In this document: in pieces, positions 17,383 through 26,498 of the stretch
How positions within the stretch are numbered: the stretch's first letter is position 1
How the letters are laid out: each line of letters begins with the position of its first letter
Assembly (NCBI GenBank): GCA_963758205.1
Contig: CAVWUM010000002.1
Coordinates: forward strand, 186,001-250,000
Length of the DNA stretch: 64,000 nt
Direction: 5' to 3'
DNA from: Owenweeksia sp963758205
GTDB taxonomy: Bacteria > Bacteroidota > Bacteroidia > Flavobacteriales > Schleiferiaceae
Notes under the pieces: model-generated
What the model was told of the DNA's origin: nothing
Databases searched by the model: none
Seen by the model: only the letters and a program-made list of their open reading frames with translations
Position numbers and translations under genes: made by a program

Positions 17383-18903
17383 ATGAAAAAGACATTACTA
17401 TTGATTTTATTCACTCCCCTACTGTACGGTCAAAATGGTTGGCAGCAAATAAGCAGCAGCTTTATTGAAAGTTTTAACTGCACCTATATAACCGCATCAG
17501 GCACCATATTTATTGGTAGCGATGCAGGTAATATGTATTACTCCAACACCAGTGGCAACTCCTGGGATACGGCTACCACCAATGCTCAGGATGGAATTTC
17601 AGATATCACGTTTATATCCGCCACCGAGGCCTGGGCCGTGGGTGATGATGGCCTTGTCCTTAAATCAACCAACGGAGGTCTTAACTGGACATCGGTTCCA
17701 TCAGGGGTAAGTGATAACTTGGAGTCAGTATTTTTTGCCAATGCCACTACAGCCTACATAGCCGGCAGAAATGGCACTATCCTAAAATCCACAAATGGTG
17801 GCAGTTCATGGTCGCCACAAACCAGTGGTACATCAGACCGGCTTGAGAGTGTTTGGTTTACTTCGGCTACTCGTGGTTTTGTGGCAGGGCGAAATGGCGT
17901 TTTTCTGGAAACCAGTAATGGTGGCACTAACTGGACTACAGTGAGCCTTGGGCCTGATGACAATAAGGATATATATTTTGTAGATGCTGTAACAGGATAT
18001 GTGGCGGGTGAAAACGGAATTTTTAAAACCACTAACGGAGGTACAAACTGGACTCCAACCACAGTAAATGGGGTATCAGAAATTAATGCTATTCATTTTG
18101 CAGGCGCCTCTACTGGTTTTACTGTTGGCGAATTGGGCGAGTTAGGTATCAGCACAGATTCCGGCAATACCTGGAGGATAGATACAATAATTGCCGGCCT
18201 CAGTTTTATAGAACTTAACGATGTTTACTTCCTTAATGCACAAGCCGGTTTTGCCGTGGGTGATGGAGGTACGCTTTTGCGGTATGCAGGCGGTTCCGTC
18301 CCTACCGTTAATTGTAATGCCTCTTATTGGGTGGATACAACACATTCCGGTGGCAACCAGGTATATATTGTAAATAACTCTACTCCATCTCAAAACAACC
18401 CAAATTTTTCCACTACCTACTTTTGGGATTTTGGCGATGGAAATTCATCCACACAACGATTGCCCGTTCATACCTATGCCAATTTTGGGAGCTATGCTAT
18501 TTGTCTCACTACAGTAACCCAGGATACCAGTAACAACCTGTGCAGCAGTACTTTTTGCGATACTGTTGGTCTTGATTCTTTGGGTAACCTGATTTATAAA
18601 AATACCCAGGCAGGTTTTACCTTAAATGTGGTTGATTCAAACTCCATAGGTCTTGAGGATTATAACCTCAGGCCGGAGGCTATTTATCCCAATCCGGCCA
18701 GCGATCACTTTTATCCCGCCCTACCAGTGGAGTGGAGTAACAACAAAATGCAGCTTTTAGATACATACGGCAGAATAGTAAAACAAGGGCAATATGAGCC
18801 CGGTATGGCCTGGCAGTTGGATGGCTTAAATGGCGGTATGTACTTTTTGCAGGTACAGGATGAAAGTAATAAATGGCACTACGGCAGGTTGGTCATTCAA
18901 TAG
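17383..18903 (+). CDS. T9SS type A sorting-domain protein with YCF48-like propeller and PKD domain
   Basis: 506-aa secreted protein. The signal peptide (KKTLLLILFTPLLYGQ) is followed by about six YCF48/BNR-like blades (~20-310) with recurring GxxGxxLKSTNGGxxW motifs, a PKD-like domain (~330-395, YFWDFGDGNSSTQRLPVHTY), and the C-terminal T9SS type A sorting domain (~425-506, YPNPASDHF ... GMYFLQVQ ... GRLVIQ). Such proteins are exported through T9SS and attached to the surface; the ligand is unknown. It is monocistronic, followed by a strong terminator. Confidence 0.88.
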   Translation: MKKTLLLILFTPLLYGQNGWQQISSSFIESFNCTYITASGTIFIGSDAGNMYYSNTSGNSWDTATTNAQDGISDITFISATEAWAVGDDGLVLKSTNGGLNWTSVPSGVSDNLESVFFANATTAYIAGRNGTILKSTNGGSSWSPQTSGTSDRLESVWFTSATRGFVAGRNGVFLETSNGGTNWTTVSLGPDDNKDIYFVDAVTGYVAGENGIFKTTNGGTNWTPTTVNGVSEINAIHFAGASTGFTVGELGELGISTDSGNTWRIDTIIAGLSFIELNDVYFLNAQAGFAVGDGGTLLRYAGGSVPTVNCNASYWVDTTHSGGNQVYIVNNSTPSQNNPNFSTTYFWDFGDGNSSTQRLPVHTYANFGSYAICLTTVTQDTSNNLCSSTFCDTVGLDSLGNLIYKNTQAGFTLNVVDSNSIGLEDYNLRPEAIYPNPASDHFYPALPVEWSNNKMQLLDTYGRIVKQGQYEPGMAWQLDGLNGGMYFLQVQDESNKWHYGRLVIQ

Positions 18904-18916
18904 AATTCTCTACTAT

Positions 18917-18965
18917 ATGCAGGCCGGACTAAGGTTATTTTAAATTAGCTCCGGCCTGCATTATT
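18917..18965 (+). terminator. Intrinsic terminator with 12-bp perfect stem
   Basis: ATGCAGGCCGGA (18917-18928) pairs with TCCGGCCTGCAT (18950-18961); an inner CTAA/TTAG extends the stem. The loop is AT-rich and a short TTATTA follows. Confidence 0.8.
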
Positions 18966-19028
18966 ACGGATACAAACCAAAATACTACGAATTGAGCGAA
19001 GCGCTTAAGCATTCAAGGTTTAAACAGT

Positions 19029-19036
19029 TATTTTTG
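19029..19036 (+). promoter_or_regulatory. -7 promoter box TATTTTTG
   Basis: Lies 18 nt before the ATG at 19055 and decides that start over the longer TTG frame at 18992, which would place the promoter inside the gene. Confidence 0.6.
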
Positions 19037-19054
19037 GTTGCAATAAAAACATTA

Positions 19055-19813
19055 ATGATTTTGAAACCAGGAAAATTTTTATTCTTCTTACTAGCTATAG
19101 CGGCCTTGGTTTATTCCTGTGAACATGAGCCATTTCCGGCACCTCCGGGCGGCATGGGTAATGATACAATAAAGGACCCGGTTGATACAACCACTAAACC
19201 GATTGATACCACGCAGGGGCCAACTGTTAAGCCCTGTGATCCGGATACGGTTTACTTTAACAGAGATATTTTACCCATCCTTTCATCCAACTGTGCCTAT
19301 TCCGGCTGCCATGATGCCGGCACTGCTAAGGAAGGTGTGGTGCTCAATAGCTATCAAAATGTAATTGCAACGGCCGATGTAAGACCCGGTGATTTAAGCG
19401 GAAGTGATCTTTATGAGGTAATAACCGAAACAGACCCTGATAAGATTATGCCACGCCCCCCAAATAAACCGCTTACCCAGGCTAACATTGATTTAATTGC
19501 CAAGTGGATATTGCAGGGCGCAAAAAATCTGACCTGTGATGAGTGCGACACGGCTAATATTTCTTTTAGCCAGCACATTAAACCCATATTTGAAAAGTCA
19601 TGTGCCGTGTGCCACTCAGGTGCAACACCTTCGGGTTTCCTATTGCTTACAAATTATGGTAACATTACTGATGCCGTAATTAACAATACGGTTATTTCGA
19701 GGATAAACCATCAGGGTAGTATTGCCGTAATGCCGCCAAGTGGCATTAAGCTGGATGACTGTAAACTAAAGCAAATTGAGGTTTGGGTAAAAGCAGGCGT
19801 ACCTAACAACTAA
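19055..19813 (+). CDS. c-type-cytochrome-like lipoprotein with two heme-type motifs
   Basis: About 252 aa from the ATG at 19055. The leader ILKPGKFLFFLLAIAALVYSC ends in a lipobox. A Pro/Thr/Asp-rich linker (~30-55) precedes two repeats of a cytochrome-like domain. The first motif is CAYSGCH (C-x4-CH), the second CAVCH (classical C-x2-CH); each is followed by a conserved KIMPRPPNKPL or AVMPPSG methionine segment that could supply the axial Met. The repeats look like the domains annotated as planctomycete cytochrome C. C-x4-CH heme sites are known in tetraheme cytochrome c3, so heme attachment is plausible but unproven. It lies 7 bp upstream of a single-domain relative; same operon as YceI and the beta-barrel. 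Confidence 0.75.
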   Translation: MILKPGKFLFFLLAIAALVYSCEHEPFPAPPGGMGNDTIKDPVDTTTKPIDTTQGPTVKPCDPDTVYFNRDILPILSSNCAYSGCHDAGTAKEGVVLNSYQNVIATADVRPGDLSGSDLYEVITETDPDKIMPRPPNKPLTQANIDLIAKWILQGAKNLTCDECDTANISFSQHIKPIFEKSCAVCHSGATPSGFLLLTNYGNITDAVINNTVISRINHQGSIAVMPPSGIKLDDCKLKQIEVWVKAGVPNN

Positions 19814-19820
19814 AATCAGG

Positions 19821-20207
19821 ATGAAGCATTTTATTAATACTCTATTATACCCGCTGGTGATAGCTGTTATGGCTACTTCATGTTATAACGACAATAAAGA
19901 AAATCTGTATAAGAATTTTGTTGCAGATACAAATAGCACCGGTTGCGATACCGCCACTATTACGTTTACGCAGGTAAAATCCATATTTATCACTAATTGT
20001 GCATTGTCCGGTTGCCACAAAGGCTCAAACCCCCAATCCGGGCTCGATTTGAGCATGTATCCGGATGCCGAGCGAATAGCCAGGGATGGCAGGCTGGAAG
20101 AAAGAATCACCGATAACCCCGGGCCGGTAATGCCTCCAACGGGAAAATTGCCCCAAAACGAAATCGACATTTTACTTACATGGGCCTCGAACCCCTGTCC
20201 CGAATAA
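19821..20207 (+). CDS. Single-domain c-type-cytochrome-like lipoprotein
   Basis: 128 aa. Leader with lipobox-like ATSC at ~18-21. A single domain matching the repeats of the upstream gene: TFTQVKSIFITNCALSGCHKG gives a C-x4-CH motif, and PGPVMPPTGKLPQNEID gives the MPPTGK methionine segment. Probably an outer-membrane or periplasmic electron-transfer or heme lipoprotein. It starts 7 bp after the previous gene and ends 22 bp before the YceI gene. Confidence 0.75.
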   Translation: MKHFINTLLYPLVIAVMATSCYNDNKENLYKNFVADTNSTGCDTATITFTQVKSIFITNCALSGCHKGSNPQSGLDLSMYPDAERIARDGRLEERITDNPGPVMPPTGKLPQNEIDILLTWASNPCPE

Positions 20208-20229
20208 ATAACTTTAATTACAAACACTT

Positions 20230-20772
20230 ATGAAAACCAGGTTAATAGCAATCGCCCTTTTAATTACAACAGCACTTAGCGCTCAAAAACTGGCTACCCG
20301 CGCGGGTTATGTAAAATTCTTTTCTGAAGCACCGGTAGAAAATATTGAGGCCGTAAACAACAAGGTTTCAAGTATTATTGATACAGAAAATGGTGAGTTT
20401 GCCTTTCTGGTACCCATAGTAGGTTTTCAGTTTGAAAAGGCCCTTATGCAGGAGCACTTTAACGAAAACTACATGGAGAGCGGAGAGTATCCTAATGCTT
20501 CATTTAAAGGTAACATCAGTAATCTGGATGGTATAGATTTTAAAAAGAATGGCACTTACAAGGCCACTTTTACCGGTACTATGAATATGCATGGAGTGGA
20601 AAAGAAATTGACAGAAACCGCCACAATCACTGTAAAAGATGGCAAAGTAGCATTAGACTGTGTATTTAAAATAAAGCCTGAGGATTATGGTATTGAAATC
20701 CCGGCAGGTAAAAAGGATAACATCTCTTCTGTAATTGAGGTTACCGTTAAAATGAACTATGATAAAAAGTAA
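20230..20772 (+). CDS. YceI-family periplasmic protein
   Basis: 180 aa with signal peptide (KTRLIAIALLITTALSAQ). YceI signatures: YVKFFSEAPVENIEA, QEHFNENYMESGEYPNASFKG, TMNMHGVEKK and a final strand SSVIEVTVKMN. It is the same length as, and clearly paralogous to, the 16540 gene. It sits in an operon with c-heme-like lipoproteins and a beta-barrel, a context seen for YceI in electron-transfer loci. The stop overlaps the next gene by 14 bp. Confidence 0.9.
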   Translation: MKTRLIAIALLITTALSAQKLATRAGYVKFFSEAPVENIEAVNNKVSSIIDTENGEFAFLVPIVGFQFEKALMQEHFNENYMESGEYPNASFKGNISNLDGIDFKKNGTYKATFTGTMNMHGVEKKLTETATITVKDGKVALDCVFKIKPEDYGIEIPAGKKDNISSVIEVTVKMNYDKK

Positions 20773-21712
20773 TAACCCTGGCAGGGTGCTGATAACGACA
20801 CTTTGCCTTTGTTTTTTCGCTACGGGGCTTCATGCTCAGGATGATTTACTGGCGGATTTGGAATCAGAACAGGAGGAAACCACTGAATATGCCTTTGCCA
20901 CATTTAAGGGCACCAGGGCTATTAACCTTCAATCGCCACAGTTACCGGCCAAAGGGGTTTTGCAGTATATCTTCATTCACCGTTTTGGGGCTTTTAGTGA
21001 TGATTACCTCTACAACAATTTAGGTATGAACACGGCCGAAGTGGCGCTGCAACTGGATTATGGGATTACAGATTGGCTTAACCTGGGGCTTTCATCAGGT
21101 ACTGCCTCTCCCCGCACCTATTCGGGGTTTGTAAAGTATCGCCTGGCAAGGCAAAGTAAAGGGGCACGTGTAATGCCGGTTTCGTTAGTAGGTTATTCAT
21201 CCCTAACCTGGAATAATGAACGCTACAATCTGGAGGTACCCATAAACGAAACTGACAGATTAAGCTTTACCAATCAGTTGGTGATTGCGCGGAAGTTCTC
21301 CCAAAGGTTTTCATTGGAAGTAGTGCCTACGCACGTACATTTTAACCTGGTAAGCTTAGAGAGTGAGGACAATGATATTTTTTCAGTGGGCACTGCCGCA
21401 CGGCTCAAACTAACGCAACAGGTTGGTATTTCTTTAGAATATATCTACCAGATTAACCCACTTGAAACAAACCTTGGCAGGCTTGGGAATGACATCATTA
21501 TGCAGCAGAACCAAAATGTACTATCTGTTGGTGTTGATATTGAAACCGGTGGTCATGTGTTCCAGATTTTCTTTACTAATTCACGCGGTATTGCCGATCC
21601 TTACACCATTGCTCAAACGCCCGGCTCATGGGATAATGGAGACATTCATCTTGGTTTTAATATATCCAGGGTATTCACCATAGTAAAACCCAAATTGCCC
21701 GAAGCTGAATAG
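20759..21712 (+). CDS. DUF5777-like outer-membrane beta-barrel protein
   Basis: 317 aa. Signal peptide to LHAQ, then an acidic stretch (DDLLADLESEQEE), then a barrel of alternating strands beginning TFKGTRAINLQSPQLPAKGVLQYIF split across the first strand pair, with FIHRFG and a final FNISRVF strand. I recognise the DUF5777 type, which tends to accompany cytochrome and YceI genes in Bacteroidota; the domain number is from memory and not checked. A role as outer-membrane partner of the electron-transfer lipoproteins is inference. Translationally coupled to YceI (14-bp overlap). Confidence 0.72.
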   Translation: MIKSNNPGRVLITTLCLCFFATGLHAQDDLLADLESEQEETTEYAFATFKGTRAINLQSPQLPAKGVLQYIFIHRFGAFSDDYLYNNLGMNTAEVALQLDYGITDWLNLGLSSGTASPRTYSGFVKYRLARQSKGARVMPVSLVGYSSLTWNNERYNLEVPINETDRLSFTNQLVIARKFSQRFSLEVVPTHVHFNLVSLESEDNDIFSVGTAARLKLTQQVGISLEYIYQINPLETNLGRLGNDIIMQQNQNVLSVGVDIETGGHVFQIFFTNSRGIADPYTIAQTPGSWDNGDIHLGFNISRVFTIVKPKLPEAE

Positions 21713-21768
21713 TGATTGGCAGGCGCTCAATGTTATTTACTTAATACTTTAGCGTTAAAATCTTTTCA

Positions 21769-22977
21769 TTGAATAATGCATTTGATCTTGGCGTAGTTGG
21801 CGCTGGTATTGTAGGACTTGCCACAGCCTACAAATTTCAATTGAAATATCCTGACCGTACGGTGGCTGTTTTTGAAAAAGAGGCGGCCGTAAGTGCTCAC
21901 CAAACCGGTAGAAACTCAGGAGTAATTCATTCAGGTATTTATTACAAACCGGGATCCTACAAGGCCAAAAACTGTATGGATGGCCGTGAGCAACTGGTGG
22001 CTTTTGCTAAAGAGCACAACATAGCTCATGATGTATGCGGCAAAATCATTTTGGCCACCAAAGCTTCTGAGTTACCCATTTTAGAGGGAATCATGGAAAA
22101 GGGTAAAGCTAATGGCTTAACCAATTTGAGAATGATTGGGCCTGAGCAAATCTCCGAATATGAACCTTATGCAAAAGGCATAAAGGCCATACACGTGCCG
22201 CAAACAGGTATAATAGATTTTAAAGGACTTTGCCAGAAACTGGCGGAGTTGATTACCCAAATTAATCCGAACAGCAATATTTTTCTCAATACCAAAGTTC
22301 TCGGTAGTTTTAATGAGGATGGTATAACAGGCCTGCTTACTTCGCAGGGCAAATTCAACCTTAATAAAAAAGTATTTTGTGCGGGCCTGCAGGCCGACCG
22401 CATGGCGGCTATGGAAGGTTTAAAACTCGATGTGGCTATTGTGGGCTTTAGAGGTGATTATTACGAATTGGCCGGACATGCCATCTCTAAAGTTAAAAAC
22501 CTGATTTACCCCGTACCCGATCCGGCCTTTCCTTTTCTGGGAGTACACTTTACGCGAATGACTGATGGCTCGGTAGAGTGTGGTCCGAATGCCGTGTTTT
22601 CATTTAAGCGAGAAGGCTACTCCCGCACCGCCTTTGATTTTAAGGATACAATGGATGCTTTAAGATTTCCCGGAACATTAAAGCTTTTCAAAAAACACAC
22701 CGCCAAGGGTATTGATGAATACCGCAGGGCCTTTTCCAAAAAGCGCTTTTTAAGTGAATTGCAGAAAATGCTCCCATCACTCACGATGGAAGATATAGTG
22801 CCTGCCCGCTCAGGCGTAAGAGCCATGGCCCTGAAAAATGATGGCAGTATGCTGGATGATTTTTACATGGAACAAACGGGCAACTCGGTGCATGTAATTA
22901 ATGCACCCTCCCCTGCCGCTACTGCGGGATTGGCCATTGGTGATGAGGTGGTGAGGAGGATTGATACAATGCAGTAG
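21769..22977 (+). CDS. lhgO: L-2-hydroxyglutarate oxidase (FAD-dependent)
   Basis: 402-aa flavoprotein oxidising L-2-hydroxyglutarate to 2-oxoglutarate. The N-terminal Rossmann FAD motif is GVVGAGIVGLATAYKF at 8-23, followed by FEKE; the DAO-family QTGRNSGVIHSGIYY block and the C-terminal PSPAATAGLAIG FAD-contact segment are as in LhgO. It starts at TTG 21769; no in-frame ATG lies upstream, and a TACTTTAG promoter-like box is at 21745. Monocistronic. Confidence 0.9.
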   Translation: MNNAFDLGVVGAGIVGLATAYKFQLKYPDRTVAVFEKEAAVSAHQTGRNSGVIHSGIYYKPGSYKAKNCMDGREQLVAFAKEHNIAHDVCGKIILATKASELPILEGIMEKGKANGLTNLRMIGPEQISEYEPYAKGIKAIHVPQTGIIDFKGLCQKLAELITQINPNSNIFLNTKVLGSFNEDGITGLLTSQGKFNLNKKVFCAGLQADRMAAMEGLKLDVAIVGFRGDYYELAGHAISKVKNLIYPVPDPAFPFLGVHFTRMTDGSVECGPNAVFSFKREGYSRTAFDFKDTMDALRFPGTLKLFKKHTAKGIDEYRRAFSKKRFLSELQKMLPSLTMEDIVPARSGVRAMALKNDGSMLDDFYMEQTGNSVHVINAPSPAATAGLAIGDEVVRRIDTMQ

Positions 22978-23039
22978 TTTTATAGCCGTTGCTTATTTTC
23001 GCTAAGCCCGTTTGTAAAATTTTAATTGTCATAAGTAAA

Positions 23040-24152
23040 ATGAAATATTTACTATCATTATTCGCCCTTGTTTTTACCTCCACCCTCTTTGCGCAAGGCT
23101 ACCAGTTTACAGATAAAATTGACCTTGAGACAACACCGGTAATAAGCCAGGGCCGAACGGGTACCTGCTGGAGTTTTTCCACATCCTCATTTCTTGAATC
23201 GGAAATAATGAGAACCACCGGAAAGGAAATTGACCTTTCGGAGATGTATAACGTACGGTTTACCTATCCGGCTAAAGCCGAAAACTACCTTATGCGCCAG
23301 GGCAAAGCCCAGTTTAGCGAAGGCGGCCTTGCTCATGACGTAATTAACTCAATGGAAAAATATGGCCTGGTGCCCAATAGCGCCTATACAGGCATGAAGG
23401 AGGGAATCACCAGCCACGATCACTCAAAGCTGGCAGAGGAACTGGAGAAGCTGCTAATAGAATATAATAAGCGACCAAAGGGCACATTAGACCCAACTTG
23501 GCGCGTAGCCGTTGATTCCACACTTGACTATTATCTTGGTGAGGCTCCTGAAACTTTTATGTATGAGGGTAAGGAATACACTCCGCAGAGCTTTCTGGAA
23601 ATGACAGGTATCAATCCTGAAGATTATATAACCATAACATCCTTTAGCCATCAACCCTTTTACAAGGATTTTATTCTCAACATTCCTGATAATTTCAGTA
23701 ATGGTAGTATGTATAATGTGCCATTAGATGAAATGATACAGATAATTGATAACGCCCTTAAAAACGGCTACACCGTAGAGCTGGATTGTGATGTGAGCGA
23801 ACCTACCTTTTCGGCTGGTGACGGAGTGGCTGTAGTACCTGCGGACGAATCAAAAAACAAAGAGGCGCTAAAAAAACCATTACCCGAAAAGGAAATAACC
23901 CAGGCCTACCGCCAGCAGCTTTTTGAAAATCAAAGTACTACTGACGACCATTTGATGCACATCACCGGCATTGTTACAGATCAAAATGGAAATCGCTATT
24001 ACAAGGTTAAAAACTCATGGGGCACCGGTAAGCGAGTTGCAAATGGCGGCTATGTGTATATGAGTGAAGCCTATATGCGGCTTAAGGCTATTTCGATAAT
24101 GGTGCATAAAGATGCATTGCCTGCGGCTAGTGCCAGGGCTTTGGGAATTTAG
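23040..24152 (+). CDS. Secreted C1B peptidase (bleomycin hydrolase/PepC-like)
   Basis: About 370 aa. The ATG at 23040 gives a clean signal peptide (KYLLSLFALVFTSTLFAQ); the longer frame from 22989 would bury it. Papain-fold catalytic residues are visible: QGRTGTCWSFST (Gln and Cys), HLMHITGI (His) and KNSWGTG (Asn). Domain size and order match the bleomycin hydrolase/aminopeptidase C family, but the signal peptide puts this one in the periplasm or outside. Monocistronic. Confidence 0.88.
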   Translation: MKYLLSLFALVFTSTLFAQGYQFTDKIDLETTPVISQGRTGTCWSFSTSSFLESEIMRTTGKEIDLSEMYNVRFTYPAKAENYLMRQGKAQFSEGGLAHDVINSMEKYGLVPNSAYTGMKEGITSHDHSKLAEELEKLLIEYNKRPKGTLDPTWRVAVDSTLDYYLGEAPETFMYEGKEYTPQSFLEMTGINPEDYITITSFSHQPFYKDFILNIPDNFSNGSMYNVPLDEMIQIIDNALKNGYTVELDCDVSEPTFSAGDGVAVVPADESKNKEALKKPLPEKEITQAYRQQLFENQSTTDDHLMHITGIVTDQNGNRYYKVKNSWGTGKRVANGGYVYMSEAYMRLKAISIMVHKDALPAASARALGI

Positions 24153-24196
24153 CGGGCAGACACAAGGCTTTAGATATAAGATATTAGTTTGAAAAT

Positions 24197-24867
24197 ATGC
24201 CGAAGAAGGAGTACGAAAAATCTATTTCAACTATCCTGTTCTCATATCTCAAGTTAACTATCTCATATTTAATTCTTCCTCTTTTAATTGGTTGCTCCAT
24301 CACAAAAAACATCTCCAACGAAGGCCGCTTTACGCATAAGGAAATGGCCATGATAATGGCCGGAGATTCATTAGAGCCCATGCGGGTATATCTTATTACC
24401 ATTCCCGCTGATTCGGTAATACTGAGAACGCCCTCAATTTATATTAAACCGGATGCGGAGATCCTACCCTGAACCATTTCATTAATCGGCTTTATGCTAC
24501 TGTTACGGATAGTGCCAGCATGGGTGTGGGCATTGCCGCCCCACAGGTTGGTATTCTAAAAAACATTATTTGGGTACAGCGCTTTGATAAACCCGGCTAT
24601 CCTTTTGAGGTTTACCTCAACCCCACCATACTTCATTATAGTGCTGAAAAGCAGGTAGAGCTGGAGGGCTGTTTATCCATACCAAACCGAAGGGATACCC
24701 TTAACAGTCGGGCGCAAAATATCGATATTGAATACGACCAGATGGATGGCTCTCATCATAAGGAAACAGTGGAAGGTTTTACAGCCGTTATCTTCCAGCA
24801 CGAAATTGATCACCTGCAAGGCATTTTATATACCGATCACCTGGAAAAGGAAATGACTAAAGATTAA
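24197..24867 (+). pseudogene. Peptide deformylase-like lipoprotein, frameshifted
   Basis: Deformylase removes the N-formyl group from Met. The frame from 24197 has a leader ending LLIGC (lipobox), then VILRTPSIYIKPDAE and a stop at 24472. The rest is in another frame and holds all three metal motifs: GVGIAAPQVG, EGCLS and HEIDH. Adding one G at 24460 (gcggagGatcc) gives DAEDPTLNHFINRLYATV, which joins the two halves naturally. The corrected protein would be ~223 aa. A second, lipoprotein-type deformylase is common in Bacteroidota, distinct from the cytosolic Def. The frame break separates the leader and first helix from the catalytic core, so as sequenced it is broken. The ATG at 24520 could only give a core without its N-terminus. 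Confidence 0.85.
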
Positions 24868-24915
24868 GCTTACAGGAAATTTTTGTTTCTTCGGCTGAGC
24901 TTAACTTCAGTAATA

Positions 24916-25848
24916 ATGTCAATACGCGCCTGGCTCTCTGTACTGCTCACATTTATCCTACTTTGTATTTTCCAAAAATCCAATGCCCAGCAGAGTATTG
25001 ACATAGTCACCGTATCCGGACAGTTTAGTCCGCAGGCACCCTATATTGAGGTACCCGGCAAAGCCAGCGAAACCACCGGTCTTGTAAACCTTAAACTGCC
25101 CGTAGTTTTTAAAAACAAAAAAACCATTTGGTACACTGATTTAACCTACAACTACTCATCAGTAAGTCCCTCGGTAAATTTTAGCGATAGCATTTACAGC
25201 CCCATTCAGCTACATGGTTTCATCCTGCAAACGGGGTGGGTGCAAAAACTGGATGATACAAGAGCGATACAATTACTCTTTGCACCGAGACTCATGAGTG
25301 ATTTTAACAATATGGATAGCCGTAGTTTTCAATTGGGAGCGATTGGCCTTTTTGAGAAAAAATTCAGCGACAGGCTACTTATGCGCTTTGGCGCCATGTA
25401 TAACCAGGATTTGTTTAGTTCTATGCTGGTACCGCTTATCTACCTGGATTGGCAGGTGGGTAATTCAAAATGGAACATCAGTGGGCTGGTGCCGATTTAT
25501 GCCAAAATCGGGTACAGGTTTAACGACAGGTTTACGGCCGGGGTGGCCCAGTTTGGCCTGGTTACCTCTTATGCCCTTGGCGGGGAAGGCTACTCCGGAG
25601 ACTATATGGAAAGAAAAAGTATAGACCTTACGGCTTTTGGCCGCTACAGGCTGGCTGGCAATCTGCACCTTGAGGCACGGGTGGGTTATGCTTTAGCTCG
25701 TGATTATGCCCAATTTGCAGGTGATGATAAAATGGATTTTCGGATTACTGTAATTAGCATTGGTGATGACCGAATACGAAAGAATGAAAGATTTGAAGAC
25801 GGACTTATTGCCAACCTCCGTCTCGTGTATAATCTGCCATTGGAGTAA
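24916..25848 (+). CDS. Outer-membrane beta-barrel protein (DUF6268-like)
   Basis: 310 aa from the ATG at 24916; signal peptide SIRAWLSVLLTFILLCIF ending before NAQQ. The remainder is a sequence of alternating hydrophobic strands separated by short turns (KTIWYTDLTYNYSS, YRLAGNLHLEARVGYAL), ending in LIANLRLVYNLPLE. This pattern and length match the DUF6268 outer-membrane barrel type, an identification made from memory. No functional clue in the neighbours; it begins ~50 bp after the deformylase. Confidence 0.65.
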   Translation: MSIRAWLSVLLTFILLCIFQKSNAQQSIDIVTVSGQFSPQAPYIEVPGKASETTGLVNLKLPVVFKNKKTIWYTDLTYNYSSVSPSVNFSDSIYSPIQLHGFILQTGWVQKLDDTRAIQLLFAPRLMSDFNNMDSRSFQLGAIGLFEKKFSDRLLMRFGAMYNQDLFSSMLVPLIYLDWQVGNSKWNISGLVPIYAKIGYRFNDRFTAGVAQFGLVTSYALGGEGYSGDYMERKSIDLTAFGRYRLAGNLHLEARVGYALARDYAQFAGDDKMDFRITVISIGDDRIRKNERFEDGLIANLRLVYNLPLE

Positions 25849-25900
25849 GGGCTAACATTTTATGCATCTGAGTATCTTTATCCAAATCAAAACTTGTTTT

Positions 25901-26498
25901 ATGCGCAACCTCTTTACGGTACTTGCAATTTTTATAACTACCATAAGCACGGCCCAATACACTAAAGAGGATGCCAAAGCAGACTTGCAGCGGCTTAAGG
26001 AAGGTACCTTACTGGTAAGGCTGAGAACCAATGAAGCCTCTATTGCTGCACTGGAATCGCAGGGAAGAAAAAAGGAAGCAGAAAAAATGAAAGAGGCCCT
26101 GTACCGGGAAAACAAAGAAATCCTACTATCCTTTACACAAACATTTGACTTTTGCCGGGTTTACTTTTTTTATGCACCATCATCCGATAATATTCGTGAT
26201 AAAGACTTTGAAGGACATGTATTTGATGTAAACCTTAGACCTGTGCCTGCGGATAGTATTGGCAGCAATATCTACACTGCTGAATTTTCAGAAACTGAAA
26301 ACTTGGGCATTAAAGGTCTTATAGTGATGGATGATAACCTGTTTCCGCTTAAATCACCCTTCCCGTTTTACCAGAAGAAAGTTTATTGCACTGGGCATAA
26401 TAGCGCACTCCAAGGGTAAAATGATTGAATTGTATAATAGAAAGTTGCATGCTACCTATAAGCTTTGGTTTCAGGAGGATGAGAAAAGCCAGGATTAA
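25901..26498 (+). CDS. Small secreted protein of unknown function, frameshifted near the 3' end
   Basis: The ATG at 25901 (RNLFTVLAIFITTISTAQ) gives a signal peptide; the upstream ATG at 25862 does not. The mature part starts with a charged helix (KEDAKADLQRLKEGTLLVRLR ... ESQGRKKEAEKMKEAL in two segments), followed by a mixed alpha/beta part. As sequenced it stops at 26419, but an extra A in the run at 26378-26380 explains this: removal gives FYQKKFIALGII, then HSKGKMIELYNRKLHATYKL, ending at 26498. That stop overlaps the stop of the convergent gene, which supports the corrected frame. I do not recognise a family. Confidence 0.65.

Noticed and set aside
18992..19054. TTG start at 18992 for the cytochrome-like gene
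   Set aside because: The promoter box at 19029 would lie inside the coding frame, and the lipobox signal peptide starts at the ATG 19055.
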